This document shows positions 15,188 through 24,297 of a stretch of 57,179 nt of DNA, piece after piece. Source of the DNA: Pseudorhodoplanes sp. (GTDB lineage Bacteria > Pseudomonadota > Alphaproteobacteria > Rhizobiales > Xanthobacteraceae); assembly GCA_022843165.1 (NCBI GenBank), contig JALHOD010000022.1, positions 1 to 57,179 on the forward strand. The letters run 5' to 3'. The first letter of the stretch is position 1; each line of letters opens with the position of its first letter. A program made the translations under genes and the position numbers. The notes beneath the pieces were generated by a model. The model was not told the origin of the DNA. It saw only the letters and a list, made by a program, of their open reading frames with translations, and ran no database searches.

Positions 15188-16024
15188 TTAGCGATCGAAG
15201 TGACGATGCCGCGGCCCCATGCCGGCGCCGCGCATGCCGGGGCCGAAAGCGAGACCGGGCAGGATTTCCTTCGCGACCGCCTTCTGCTTGTCGTCGAGGG
15301 TTTTCAGCAGTTCGTCCGTGGCGGATTTCACCGCGTCGAACTCCTTCTGCCGCTGCTCGCGCATGCCGTCGCGGAACTTGCGGTGGTCTTCCGGCGACAT
15401 CTTGCGAATCGCGTCGCGGTCGATGCCCTCATGCCGGGCCTTGGCCGCATCGGCGGTGTCCTTCAGCGCGGCCGCGTATTTGGTCCACGCCGCCTCCTGC
15501 TGCGCCGTGATGCCGAGTTCCTTCTTCAGGCTGTCGACCTGCGCGGGATCGGCTGCGGCCATGCGGCCGAAGCCGGGCCGTCCCTCGTGCATCCCGCGGC
15601 CCATTCCACGACCCATCGGGCCGTGTTCGCGCATGTCACGGCCCATATGGCCATGCATGCCATGACCCCTGCCATGACCCCTGCCCTGACCCATGCCCTG
15701 ACCCATGCCCTGACCCATGCCCTGACCCATGCCCTGACCCATGCCCTGACCCATGCCCTGACCCATGCCATGGCCACGGTCATGATCCCGACCATGCCCG
15801 CGCCCATGCCGCTCGCCGCGGGGCTCGTCGTGGTCGCGCCGGCCGTGCCAGCGATCGTCATGGCGTCCCCGCCGGTCATCTCCACGTGCGCCCTCGTCCC
15901 GCGTATAACCCGGGCCGCGCCGCCAATAGCCGTCATCGTCCGACGCAAAAGCCTGGCCGGCCAGACCGGCCAGAGCGGTGACGCCGGCCGCCATCGCGCC
16001 GGCCATGAGCCATTTCCGTGTCAT
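15188..16024 (-). CDS. Spy/CpxP-like periplasmic protein with a His/Gly/Arg-rich repeat region
   Basis: A 278-residue protein. A signal peptide spans residues 1-28 (ends AFA). A very His/Arg/Asp/Gly-rich region follows (about 45-150) and includes seven GMGQ units (86-113). The C-terminal LTXXQ-type domain (about 165-255: LGITAQQEAAWTKYAAALKD) is that of Spy/CpxP chaperones. Such proteins protect the envelope and some bind metals; the His-rich part could bind metal ions. The start at 16024 has GGAGAG. It diverges from a response regulator-kinase pair that probably controls it. Confidence 0.82.
   Translation of the reverse strand: MTRKWLMAGAMAAGVTALAGLAGQAFASDDDGYWRRGPGYTRDEGARGDDRRGRHDDRWHGRRDHDEPRGERHGRGHGRDHDRGHGMGQGMGQGMGQGMGQGMGQGMGQGMGQGRGHGRGHGMHGHMGRDMREHGPMGRGMGRGMHEGRPGFGRMAAADPAQVDSLKKELGITAQQEAAWTKYAAALKDTADAAKARHEGIDRDAIRKMSPEDHRKFRDGMREQRQKEFDAVKSATDELLKTLDDKQKAVAKEILPGLAFGPGMRGAGMGPRHRHFDR
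15684..15767 (-). repeat. Seven perfect 12-bp tandem repeats in coding sequence
   Basis: The unit CCCTGACCCATG is repeated seven times without a change. It encodes GMGQ units on the minus strand. Unit length is a multiple of three, so copy-number changes keep the frame. The flanks hold degenerate copies (ATGACCCCTGCC and similar). Confidence 0.95.
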
Positions 16025-16064
16025 GTCTCTCTCCATTGTTGCGCAACGAGGACGTTGCATGACC

Positions 16065-16171
16065 TGACAATGGGGAGCGCATTTCGCGGAAGTTTTTCAG
16101 GATCGACAGATTCTGTGACAAAGTGTGTCGGCGGCCGGCACGGACACATCCGGTGACAACATTTCCGCGAA
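16065..16171. promoter_or_regulatory. Divergent control region with inverted 9-mers
   Basis: TTCCGCGAA occurs on the plus strand at 16163-16171 and on the minus strand at 16091-16083. TGACAA occurs three times (16065, 16116, 16154) on the plus strand. These may be response-regulator sites between the Spy-like gene and the two-component genes; this is pattern-based only. Confidence 0.3.
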
Positions 16172-16201
16172 TTCATCCTTGTCCCTTCCTATAATCGCGG
16201 C

Positions 16202-16918
16202 ATGACCGCGGCGCCGCATATCCTGATCGTCGACGACCATCGCGAGATTCGCGATCTGGTGTCGCGCGCGCTGGTCAAAGAGGGTTTCCGCGTCAGCACC
16301 GCCGCCGACGGCCGCGCCATGCGCAAGGTCATGGCCGACAGCCGCATCGACCTGATCCTGCTCGACCTGATGCTGCCGGGCGAAGACGGCCTGTCGCTGT
16401 GCCGCAGTCTGCGCGCGGACTCCGGCATCCCGATCATCATGCTCACCGCCAAGGGCGAGGAAATCGACCGGGTGGTCGGCCTGGAAATGGGCGCCGACGA
16501 TTATCTGCCCAAGCCGTTCGGCAGCCGCGAACTGATCGCCCGCATCCGCGCCGTGCTGCGGCGCGGACAGCGCAGCGACCAGCCGAAGGCGGACAAGCCG
16601 GTGCATTATCGTTTCGACCGCTGGCGTCTGGACATCGCCGCGCGCGAACTCGTCCGCGACGACGGCGTCACCGTGCCGCTCAGCACCGGCGAATTCGATC
16701 TCCTGCTCGCCTTCGTCGAGCGCCCGCAGCGCGTGCTGAACCGCGACCAGCTGCTCGATCTCGCGCGCGGCCGCGCCGCATCGACCTTCGACCGCAGCAT
16801 CGATACCCAGGTCAGCCGCCTGCGCAAGAAGATCGAACGCGATCCGGCCGATCCGAAAATCATCAAGACGGTCTGGGGCGGCGGCTACACCTTCACCGCA
16901 GCGGTGAGCCGCGAATGA
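16202..16918 (+). CDS. OmpR/PhoB-family response regulator
   Basis: A 238-residue regulator. The receiver domain (about 5-120) has the acidic pair DD (11-12), phospho-acceptor Asp55 in LILLDLMLPG, Thr/Ser in IIMLTAKG and the Lys in LPKPF. The winged-helix DNA-binding domain (about 135-235) ends VWGGGYTF. Its stop overlaps the kinase start by 4 bases. The nearest likely target is the divergent Spy-like gene. Confidence 0.93.
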   Translation: MTAAPHILIVDDHREIRDLVSRALVKEGFRVSTAADGRAMRKVMADSRIDLILLDLMLPGEDGLSLCRSLRADSGIPIIMLTAKGEEIDRVVGLEMGADDYLPKPFGSRELIARIRAVLRRGQRSDQPKADKPVHYRFDRWRLDIAARELVRDDGVTVPLSTGEFDLLLAFVERPQRVLNRDQLLDLARGRAASTFDRSIDTQVSRLRKKIERDPADPKIIKTVWGGGYTFTAAVSRE

Positions 16919-18333
16919 AACGCCTGCTGCCGCAAAGCCTGTTCGGACAGACGCTGCTCCTGCTGCTGGCCGGGCTCGTGGTCTCGCATCTGATCGGCTC
17001 CTGGATCTATTCGCTGGACCGCGAAAGCGCCGTGCGCGCGGTGGGCGGGCTCGCCACGGCGCAACGCATTACCAATGCCGTGCGCTTGGTCGACGAGGTG
17101 CCGGCGGACTGGCGGCGGCGCCTTGTCGCCGGGCTGAGCGATCAAAGCCTGCGGGTGACGCTGACACCGAAACCGCTCATCGCCCCCGAGGGCGATGGCG
17201 GCCCGGTCGCGGAGGCGATCCGCGACTATCTTGTCCAACAACTCCGCCTCCCGCCTGCGCGCCAGCCGATCGTGCTGACCGTGGAGGATTTCGGGCCGCC
17301 ATTCGGCTGGGGCGGCCGGCGACATGGCCGCGAGCGCAACGAGAGAGAGCGCGACGACAGGGGGCACGGACCGATGATGCGCGGTCCCGGCCGGCCGCTC
17401 GATTTGCAGGTCGCGGTGCCGCTCGCGGACGGCCAGTGGCTGTCCTTTGCGACCGATCTGCCGATGGCGAGCGCGGGCTTTTCGCGTCAGTTCCTGATTT
17501 CGATGCTGGTGATGGCCGCATTCATCCTCGCGATCTCGATCTGGGCAGCGCGCCGGCTGACCGCGCCGCTCGGGGCCATCGCCAACGCGGCGCAACAGCT
17601 CGGACGCGACGTGACATCCCCTCCGCTGCCGGAAAGCGGCACGGTGGAGATGCGCAAGGCGGCGCACGCCTTCAACGACATGCAGGCGCGGCTGCGCGCC
17701 CTGATCGAAAACCGCACCCGCCTGCTGGCCGCCCTGTCGCACGACCTGCGCACGCCGCTCACGCTGTTGCGGCTGCGGGCGGAGAATGTCGAGAATGCCG
17801 AGGAACGCGACAGGATGCTGGCGACGATCGCGGACATGGACACGATGATCGGCGCCACGCTCTCCTTCGCGCGCGAGGAAGCCATCGCCGAGCCGAAGAA
17901 ATCCACCGACATGGCCGCGCTGGTTCAGAGCCTGGTCGACGACATGGCCGAGGCCGGTTTCGATGTCGCCTTGGCCCCGGCCGAACCCGTGCCGCTGACC
18001 TGCCAGCCGGTCGCGATCAAGCGCGCCTTGACCAACCTGATCGACAACGCGATCAAGTACGGACAGCGGGCGCGCCTCAGCTTGCAGACAACGCCGCAGA
18101 CGGTCGAGATCATGATCGACGACGACGGTCCGGGCATTCCGGAAACGGAACTCGCGCGGGTCTTCCAGCCCTTCTACCGCGTCGAGAGCTCGCGCAGCCG
18201 CGAGACCGGCGGGGTGGGGCTCGGGCTGGCCATCGCCCAGGCCATCGTTGACGCGCAAGGCGGCACCCTGACACTCCGCAACCTTGAGCCCAGGGGCCTG
18301 CGTGCGCGCATGACCTTGCCGCGCTCGCTTTGA
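16915..18333 (+). CDS. Sensor histidine kinase, EnvZ/CzcS-like
   Basis: A 472-residue kinase. Helices at about 11-33 and 190-212 frame a periplasmic domain of about 155 residues. The HAMP domain follows, then the phospho-acceptor His276 in LSHDLRTPL and an ATPase domain with NLIDNAIKYG, DDDGPGIP and GGVGLGLAIAQ. The periplasmic domain contains an Arg/Glu/Asp/His-rich loop (about 135-155), similar in composition to the adjoining Spy-like protein. Start: the ATG overlapping the regulator stop (ATGA). It probably senses envelope or metal stress. Confidence 0.92.
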   Translation: MKRLLPQSLFGQTLLLLLAGLVVSHLIGSWIYSLDRESAVRAVGGLATAQRITNAVRLVDEVPADWRRRLVAGLSDQSLRVTLTPKPLIAPEGDGGPVAEAIRDYLVQQLRLPPARQPIVLTVEDFGPPFGWGGRRHGRERNERERDDRGHGPMMRGPGRPLDLQVAVPLADGQWLSFATDLPMASAGFSRQFLISMLVMAAFILAISIWAARRLTAPLGAIANAAQQLGRDVTSPPLPESGTVEMRKAAHAFNDMQARLRALIENRTRLLAALSHDLRTPLTLLRLRAENVENAEERDRMLATIADMDTMIGATLSFAREEAIAEPKKSTDMAALVQSLVDDMAEAGFDVALAPAEPVPLTCQPVAIKRALTNLIDNAIKYGQRARLSLQTTPQTVEIMIDDDGPGIPETELARVFQPFYRVESSRSRETGGVGLGLAIAQAIVDAQGGTLTLRNLEPRGLRARMTLPRSL

Positions 18334-18399
18334 TCCCGGTCAAGGCGCGGACTCAGCTCTCCTGCCGTAGTGATAAAAAACACATGGCAGGGTGGGAAC

Positions 18400-19191
18400 A
18401 TGACATCGATCTCAGGTAAAATCGATCCGGTGGTGCGCGCGGTGACGGCCGCCGACATCGCCGAGGCGCTCGTCCAGGGCCTGCGCGATTTCCAGGCCGC
18501 GCCGCTTTACGGCCTGATGTTCGGCGCGCTCTACGCCGTCGGCGGTCTGCTGGTCGTGGCCAGCGTCACCGCGCTCGGCATGAGCTATCTCGCCTATCCG
18601 CTGGCCGCCGGTTTCGCGCTGATCGGCCCCTTCATCGCGATCGGCCTGTATGACGTGAGCCGGCGCCGCGAGGCCGGCGAACCGCTCTCCTTCGCCGCGG
18701 TCTGGGCCGCCATGACCAGCCGCCGCGAACTCGCCTGGATGGCCTTCGTCACGCTGTTCGTCTTCATCATGTGGATGTACCAGGTGCGCTTCCTGATGGC
18801 GTTGTTCCTCGGGCTGAACGCGTCCTTTTCCAGCCTGCAGCAATTCATCACCGTGGTGCTGACCACCAACGAGGGCCTGCTGTTCCTGGCGGTCGGCAAT
18901 GTGGTCGGCGCGGCCTTGTCGCTGATTCTGTTCTCGCTGACGGTGGTGTCGTTTCCGCTGCTGCTCGACCGCGATGTCGATTTCGTCACCGCCATGATCA
19001 CCAGCGTGCGGGCGGTGGCGATGAGCCCGGGGCCGATGATCGGCTGGGCCGCGATCATCGTGATGCTGCTGATCGTCTCGGCGATCCCGTTCTTCCTCGG
19101 GCTGCTGATCACTCTGCCCGTGCTCGGTCATGCCACCTGGCATCTCTACCGGCGCATCGTCGCGCCGGTCACCCCAGATTCAACTCCTTGA
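18400..19191 (+). CDS. DUF2189 integral membrane protein
   Basis: A 263-residue protein with about six membrane helices. The DUF2189 features are visible: [23 protein letters not shown] near the start and [22 protein letters not shown] in the C-terminal half. Family function is unknown. I chose the ATG at 18400; a GTG at 18370 would add ten residues. Its last 23 bases overlap the end of the converging fumarase gene. Confidence 0.82.
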   Translation: MTSISGKIDPVVRAVTAADIAEALVQGLRDFQAAPLYGLMFGALYAVGGLLVVASVTALGMSYLAYPLAAGFALIGPFIAIGLYDVSRRREAGEPLSFAAVWAAMTSRRELAWMAFVTLFVFIMWMYQVRFLMALFLGLNASFSSLQQFITVVLTTNEGLLFLAVGNVVGAALSLILFSLTVVSFPLLLDRDVDFVTAMITSVRAVAMSPGPMIGWAAIIVMLLIVSAIPFFLGLLITLPVLGHATWHLYRRIVAPVTPDSTP

Positions 19192-20824
19192 AGAAATCAT
19201 TGCCCTTGTCGTCGATCACGATGAAGGCGGGGAAATTCTCCACCTCGATCTTCCAGATCGCCTCCATGCCGAGTTCGTGAAACTCGATGGTCTCGACCTT
19301 CTTGATGCAATGCTCGGCGAGGTTCGCGGCCGAGCCGCCGATCGAACCCAGATAGAAGCCGCCATGTGTCTTGCAGGCCTCGCGCACCGCCGCCGAGCGG
19401 TTGCCCTTGGCCACCATCACCAGCGAGCCGCCGGCGGCCTGGAACTGGTCGATATAGGAATCCATGCGGCCCGCGGTGGTGGGCCCGAACGCGCCCGACG
19501 CATAGCCCTTCGGCGTCTTGGCGGGGCCGGCATAATAGACCGGGTGGTTCTTGAAATAATCCGGCAGACCCTGGCCCGCCTCCAGCCGCTCGCGCAGCTT
19601 GCCGTGCGCCAGATCGCGCGCCACCACCATGGTTCCGGTGAGCGAGAGCCGCGTCTTGATTGGATATTGCGACAGCGTCTTGAGAATATCCTTCATCGGC
19701 CGGTTGAGATCGATCTGCACCACCTCGCCGCCGAGCGTCGCCTCGTCGATCTCCGGCAGATACTTGGCCGGATTGTGCTCGAGCTCCTCCAGGAACACGC
19801 CGTCCTTCGTGATCTTTCCCATCGCCTGGCGGTCGGCGCTGCACGACACGCCGAGCCCGATCGGCAATGACGCGCCATGCCGCGGCAGACGGATGACGCG
19901 CACGTCGTGGCAAAAGTATTTTCCGCCGAACTGCGCGCCGACGCCGAGCGACTGCGTCATCTTCAGGATCTCCTGCTCCATCTCCAGATCGCGGAAGGCG
20001 TGGCCGTCCTCCGATCCTTCGGTCGGCAGGGTGTCGTAATAGCGGCAAGAAGCGAGCTTCACCGTCTTCATCGTGAGTTCGGCCGACGTGCCGCCGATCA
20101 CGATGGCAAGGTGATAAGGCGGGCACGCCGCAGTGCCGAGCGTCAGTACCTTCTCCTTCAGAAAGGCCAGCATGCGGTCGCGCGTCAGGATCGACGGCGT
20201 CGCCTGGAACAGGAACGACTTGTTGGCCGACCCGCCGCCTTTTGCGACGAACAAAAATTTGTATTCGTCCTCCGCCTCGCCCGCGCCCTGGGCATAGAGC
20301 TCGACCTGCGCCGGCATATTCGATTTCGTATTGCGCTCCTCGAACATGGAGATCGGCGCGAGCTGCGAATAGCGCAGGTTCTTTTTCAGGTAGGAGTCGC
20401 GCGCGCCTTCCGCGAGCGCGGCCTCATCATCCCCCTCGGTCCAAATCAGCCGCCCTTTTTTGCCCATGATGATGCAGGTGCCGGTGTCCTGGCACATCGG
20501 CAGCGTGCCGCCGGCGGCGATGTTGGCGTTCTTCAGGAAATCGTAGGCCACGAACCTGTCGTTGTCGGAGGCCTCCCTGTCGTCGAGGATGTTGCGCAAC
20601 TGCTGCAGATGGCCGGGCCGCAGATAATGGTTGATGTCGTTATAGGCGGCTTCCGCCAGCGCCTTCAGCGCCGCTTCCGGCACCACCAGCACGTCCTTGC
20701 CCAGCACCTTCTCCACGCGGACGCCCGCGACATCGAGCTTGCGGTAGGGCGTCTTGTCCTTGCCGAGCGGAAACAGGGGCGTGTGCCGGTAGGCCGGGGC
20801 GGGCGGGGTGACGGGGGCGTTCAT
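19169..20824 (-). CDS. fumA: Class I fumarate hydratase (iron-sulfur)
   Basis: A 551-residue enzyme, the usual length of two-domain class I fumarases. The three [4Fe-4S] ligand cysteines can be placed at Cys111 (PMCQDTGTC), Cys234 (TAACPPYH) and Cys328 (GVSCSADRQ), matching the E. coli FumA ligands. The C-terminal domain has the TTAGRMDSY and KGNRS motifs. It interconverts fumarate and malate in the TCA cycle in the cytoplasm. The symbol is given for type; fumA/fumB cannot be told apart by sequence alone. Confidence 0.93.
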   Translation of the reverse strand: MNAPVTPPAPAYRHTPLFPLGKDKTPYRKLDVAGVRVEKVLGKDVLVVPEAALKALAEAAYNDINHYLRPGHLQQLRNILDDREASDNDRFVAYDFLKNANIAAGGTLPMCQDTGTCIIMGKKGRLIWTEGDDEAALAEGARDSYLKKNLRYSQLAPISMFEERNTKSNMPAQVELYAQGAGEAEDEYKFLFVAKGGGSANKSFLFQATPSILTRDRMLAFLKEKVLTLGTAACPPYHLAIVIGGTSAELTMKTVKLASCRYYDTLPTEGSEDGHAFRDLEMEQEILKMTQSLGVGAQFGGKYFCHDVRVIRLPRHGASLPIGLGVSCSADRQAMGKITKDGVFLEELEHNPAKYLPEIDEATLGGEVVQIDLNRPMKDILKTLSQYPIKTRLSLTGTMVVARDLAHGKLRERLEAGQGLPDYFKNHPVYYAGPAKTPKGYASGAFGPTTAGRMDSYIDQFQAAGGSLVMVAKGNRSAAVREACKTHGGFYLGSIGGSAANLAEHCIKKVETIEFHELGMEAIWKIEVENFPAFIVIDDKGNDFFKELNLG

Positions 20825-20924
20825 GCGGGTTTCTCTAGGTTTTCAGGGGCGCCGGGCAGCCCTGCCCGGCACGGTCGCAGCGGTTCTAGAGATTTTCAAA
20901 AGCAGAGGGAAGGTGGCTTGCGGA

Positions 20925-21371
20925 CTAGGCTCCGGCCCCCAATTGCCGCATCAGCCCGGCCTCGTCGAAATTGTGCCAGTGTTCGGCGATGCGGCCGTCG
21001 GCCATGCGATAGAAATCGGAAAAGGTCACGCTCACGCGCTTGCCCGTCGGCGCCAGCGGACCGAAGGCGCCTGTCTGCGTGCCGGTGAAAACCGAACGCG
21101 CCGCCACGCGCTCGCCGGCCGCCACAATGTCCTGCAGCGTGAAACGCCCGTCCGGAAAAGCCGACCACAGAGCCTTCAGCTTTGTCACCACGCCGTCCCG
21201 GCCCGCGTCATTTGTCTGCGCGGGATCGCGGTCGACAAAGTCGTCGGCGAGAAACGGCAGCGCCGCGTCCGCCTGCCCCTTGGCCAACACTTCGGTGAAG
21301 AAGCGCACCACAAGATCGGCATTCGCGCGGGCGCTGGCGGAGTCGGCGGAAACCACCGGCGGACCGCTCAC
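20925..21371 (-). CDS. SnoaL-like / NTF2-fold protein
   Basis: A 148-residue protein of the SnoaL-like polyketide-cyclase group: NADLVVRFFTEVLAKGQADAALPFLADDFVDRDP at the start and FSDFYRMADGRIAEHWHNFDEAGLMRQLG at the end. Members are small enzymes or ligand binders of varied function. It begins with a GTG that overlaps the upstream stop by 4 bases (GTGA), so it is translationally coupled to the DUF4239 gene. Confidence 0.8.
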   Translation of the reverse strand: MSGPPVVSADSASARANADLVVRFFTEVLAKGQADAALPFLADDFVDRDPAQTNDAGRDGVVTKLKALWSAFPDGRFTLQDIVAAGERVAARSVFTGTQTGAFGPLAPTGKRVSVTFSDFYRMADGRIAEHWHNFDEAGLMRQLGAGA

Positions 21372-22156
21372 TCCACCATCCCGCTCTGCTTGTGCACGGC
21401 GGCGATGGCGTCCGGCTTGACGCCATGCGCGCCGCGGAACGGCGCGTCCAGCACCGCCACCATGTAGATCACGAGCCCGACGAACAGCGACAGCGACCCG
21501 CCGATGATCGCGTGGGTGCCGGAGCGCATGTCGAACATCCAGATCAGGATCACGTTCATCACCGCCCCGCACAGCACCACGAACCACATGATCTTGGGAA
21601 TCGCCGAGCCGCCGGCGGAGATCCGCAGCCGCCGGCTTTCCACGAAATTGTCGAGCGTGCGCAGCGTCTGCGCGTGTTTCAGGCTTTCGCTCACCGAGTT
21701 CGGCTCGAACTGCCCGAGCCTGTTGTGAAAGGCGTTCATGATCGCGATCTCGGCGGGCGAGGCGTCGCCGCGCGCCTGGAAATCCCAGCCGCGCGCGATC
21801 ACCTCGTCGGTATAGGTGTGCAGCATGGCGAGCAGCGGGGTGCGCGCCTGTTCGGGATATTGCTGGATGTCGCGGATGAGCTTGATCAGGCCAGCGGCCT
21901 CGCGGTCCACCGCGTCCTCCGCCCGGTTGTGGTTCTCGAACACCGCGATCGACAGCAGCGCCAGCAGCACGCCGAAATACAGCGCGAAGGCATTCAGCAG
22001 GAAGCCGAGCACGGTGTTGATGTCGCGCTCGCCCCGGAACAGGCGCGCCACCGAGGGCTGCAGCAGATAGGAGCCGAGCAGCGTCGGCACCACGAAGGCG
22101 GCGCAGACGATCAGCAGGCCTGCGGCCGGAGGAAGCTGATGCAGCCATTCGAGCAT
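21368..22156 (-). CDS. DUF4239 membrane protein
   Basis: A 262-residue protein with helices near the N-terminus (about 8-28 and 50-72) and C-terminus (about 185-235). A cytoplasmic helical part lies between. The pattern (LGSYLLQPSVARLFRGERDINTVLGFLLNAFALYFGVLLALLSIAVFENH) is DUF4239, sometimes called a bestrophin-like domain. Function is unknown. Start at MLEWLHQ (22156); the Shine-Dalgarno is weak, so an upstream start is possible. Confidence 0.75.
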   Translation of the reverse strand: MLEWLHQLPPAAGLLIVCAAFVVPTLLGSYLLQPSVARLFRGERDINTVLGFLLNAFALYFGVLLALLSIAVFENHNRAEDAVDREAAGLIKLIRDIQQYPEQARTPLLAMLHTYTDEVIARGWDFQARGDASPAEIAIMNAFHNRLGQFEPNSVSESLKHAQTLRTLDNFVESRRLRISAGGSAIPKIMWFVVLCGAVMNVILIWMFDMRSGTHAIIGGSLSLFVGLVIYMVAVLDAPFRGAHGVKPDAIAAVHKQSGMVE

Positions 22157-22275
22157 GTCGGGAATCCGCCAAACGGGACGCGCTGCGGCCCACACACGCC
22201 GCCTGCGCCGTTCTAGTCAGATTCCCGTGCGATGGGAAGAAGCGCGCACAAGACGCGGCAGAAGGCAGGCTCTTG

Positions 22276-22340
22276 GCGTAACCCGCCGCGTGAAGCCTCA
22301 TACACCGCGGCGGATGACGCTTCGCTCATCCGCCCTACGC
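22276..22340. repeat. REP-like palindromic element (copy 1)
   Basis: GCGTAACCCGCC at the left and GGCGGATGACGCTTCGCT...GCCCTACGC at the right form imperfect inverted arms. Related sequences lie at 23162-23264 and 24234-24268. This GTAGGGCGGGTTA/TAACCCGCC type is frequent between genes in Bradyrhizobium-like genomes. Confidence 0.7.
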
Positions 22341-22376
22341 GCTGTCGCGCTCGCGGCCTGCTCGGGAACGGCCGGC

Positions 22377-23078
22377 CTAGACCGCGGTTCCCACCAGCTT
22401 GCCGATGCCGGCGGTGAGCGCCATCGCAAACGCGCCCCAGAAGGTCACGCGCGCGGTCGCACGCAGGACATTGGCGCCGCCCGCCCGCGCGCCGATGGCG
22501 CCCAGCAAAGCCAGAAACACCAGCGACGCCGCCGACACCGCCACCACAAGAAGGTTTGTCGGCATGATCAGCACCATGAGCAGCGGCATCGCTGCGCCGA
22601 CCGCGAAGGTCGCAGCCGACGTCAGGGCCGCCTCGATCGGGCGCGCGGTTGTGATCTCGGAAATACCGAGTTCATCGCGCGCATGCGCGCCGAGCGCATC
22701 CTTGGCCGTCAACTGGTCGGCCACCTGCAAGGCCAGTCCGCGCTCGAGGCCGCGCGCGACATAGATGTCGGCCAGCTCCTGGCGTTCGAAGTCCGGCTGG
22801 TCGCGCAGTTCGGCGCGTTCCCGCGCGAGATCGGCCTGTTCGGTGTCCGACTGCGAACTGACCGACACATATTCGCCGGCCGCCATCGACATCGCGCCGG
22901 CTACAAGCCCGGCGATACCGGCGAGCAGGACATCTGCGTGCGAGGTCGCCGCCGCCGCCACGCCCACGATCAGGCTGGCGGTCGAAACGATCCCGTCATT
23001 GGCGCCCAGCACGGCCGCGCGCAGCCAGCCGATGCGGGAGACCAGATGGCTTTCCGGATGCTGCTTGAGACGGCTCAT
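22377..23078 (-). CDS. VIT1/CCC1-family transporter
   Basis: A 233-residue protein. The first helix has the signature SRIGWLRAAVLGANDGIVSTASLIVGVAAA, then GAMSMAAGEYVSVSSQSDTEQADLARE, with a cytoplasmic helical section (about 80-130) and three C-terminal helices. VIT1/CCC1 proteins export Fe2+ or Mn2+ from the cytoplasm. The Glu-rich stretch after GEYVSV holds likely metal-binding acids. Confidence 0.9.
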   Translation of the reverse strand: MSRLKQHPESHLVSRIGWLRAAVLGANDGIVSTASLIVGVAAAATSHADVLLAGIAGLVAGAMSMAAGEYVSVSSQSDTEQADLARERAELRDQPDFERQELADIYVARGLERGLALQVADQLTAKDALGAHARDELGISEITTARPIEAALTSAATFAVGAAMPLLMVLIMPTNLLVVAVSAASLVFLALLGAIGARAGGANVLRATARVTFWGAFAMALTAGIGKLVGTAV

Positions 23079-23161
23079 TCGCGATGTCCTTGGCTATGGG
23101 CGGCCTATGATACCCCATCCAAGCGTAGCGCGGACGAACCGTTGCGCAATCCGGAATAACC

Positions 23162-23264
23162 CGTAGGGCGGGTTAGCCGACATGTCAGCCGAAGCGTTGA
23201 GAGCGGAGGCGGACGGCGCAATCCGCCACTTGAAGCCCCATACATTGGCGGATTACGCTTCGCT
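23162..23264 (+). repeat. REP-like element (copy 2), left flank of the AT-rich gene
   Basis: It begins with CGTAGGGCGGGTTAGCCGA (23162-23180), which is repeated exactly at 24235-24253 in the same orientation. Inverted arms (ATCCGCCACTTGAAGCC, GGCGGATTACGC) resemble copy 1. Confidence 0.75.
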
Positions 23265-23285
23265 ATCTGCTCAGGGGCTTTCATT

Positions 23286-24224
23286 ATGACGAATAGTCTC
23301 GCAGCCATTCGCGACCGCATTCATAGAAAATCCGAAAATTACTTCACTTTCTCTTATCGAAGTCGCGGCCCAGACAAATGGCGCATGTTTTACGGAGCGA
23401 CCGATGCGCTACTAGATGCCAGCATGGCTGCATCAGCATTTGATAAAGCGGTAAGAGCCAATTCAGCCATCGATCTCCTTGTATGTTATGGTTTTTTGCA
23501 AGCCCTCTATATTCAACAAGATGCTGTTTGGACGCTCTCCCGCGCTCTCGGGCTAGATTGGCGACCAAACAATGACTCTAGAATCAAGGAAATTCGCGAT
23601 CTGCGAAATCGTTTGACGGGTCATCCTGCGCTGGCGGGAGAAAATGAGAAGCCTCCTCGGCTATCATCCGCGATCATCGCCTACCATGATGTCAAACCGG
23701 ATAGCTTTAGCGGCCATATTTATTTTGATGGCCGCATCGAACAAGCGCACGTTAACGTGCCTTCAGTCCTAAAGGCCAACGAAGAGCGACTCGCAATTCA
23801 ACTGCTAGCTGTTGAGGCAGAGATGGATAACAGAGAACGTCAATTTCGTTCCGAACAGGCAAAGAAGCCCTTTGGCAATCTATTTGGAACTGATTTTGAC
23901 TATCTCATTCAGAGATTGCGCCCCGAATTAGACAACGAAGGACGTGTCGTTCAGGCGACAACACATGCCGCGATGATTCGGGATCGCGTGAACTTGCTTA
24001 AACAAGAATTGACCAGTCGAAGCCTTGACGCCGAATACTTGTCTTATGAGCTTTCCGTTGCCTTGGACGGGCTTGACCTTATCGAGAGAATGATTGCGGA
24101 AAGCGATCGTTCCTCGAAAAGTCAGAATGAGATTGATATCGTTTGTGATGGCTTCGTCACCAACATGGACAAACTAAGAAACCTTGTGGCCGAACTCGAT
24201 AAAAAACTAAGCTCTTCTGTTTAA
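23286..24224 (+). CDS. HEPN-like helical protein of foreign character
   Basis: A 312-residue, mostly helical protein of no family I can name. Residues 107-113 read RNRLTGH, an exact R-N-x4-H motif of HEPN ribonuclease domains, preceded by a helix (KEIRDL). The region around 60-90 (LLVCYGFLQALYIQQDAVWTL) would be a HEPN core helix. The gene is much richer in A+T than its surroundings (23 G+C in bases 23461-23520) and is bracketed by exact 19-base direct repeats, which suggests acquisition. HEPN proteins often act in defence or toxin systems, but no partner gene is adjacent. A missing nucleotidyltransferase partner or a non-nuclease role is possible. Confidence 0.6.
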   Translation: MTNSLAAIRDRIHRKSENYFTFSYRSRGPDKWRMFYGATDALLDASMAASAFDKAVRANSAIDLLVCYGFLQALYIQQDAVWTLSRALGLDWRPNNDSRIKEIRDLRNRLTGHPALAGENEKPPRLSSAIIAYHDVKPDSFSGHIYFDGRIEQAHVNVPSVLKANEERLAIQLLAVEAEMDNRERQFRSEQAKKPFGNLFGTDFDYLIQRLRPELDNEGRVVQATTHAAMIRDRVNLLKQELTSRSLDAEYLSYELSVALDGLDLIERMIAESDRSSKSQNEIDIVCDGFVTNMDKLRNLVAELDKKLSSSV

Positions 24225-24233
24225 GCAACAGTG

Positions 24234-24268
24234 CGTAGGGCGGGTTAGCCGAAGGCGTAACCCGCCAC
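24234..24268 (+). repeat. REP-like element (copy 3), right flank of the AT-rich gene
   Basis: CGTAGGGCGGGTTAGCCGA (24235-24253) repeats the left flank exactly and is followed by GGCGTAACCCGCC, giving a GGCGGGTTA/TAACCCGCC palindrome. Confidence 0.75.
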
Positions 24269-24297
24269 TCGCGATCTCACTCAACCAGCCCGCAAAC

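Noticed and set aside
15684-15767. A CRISPR-like array
   Set aside because: Units are only 12 bases with no spacers and lie in coding sequence.
15200-16156. A 318-codon plus-strand frame with HALT repeats opposite the Spy-like gene
   Set aside because: The repeat is the mirror of the GMGQ-coding units; the minus frame has a signal peptide, ribosome site and LTXXQ domain.
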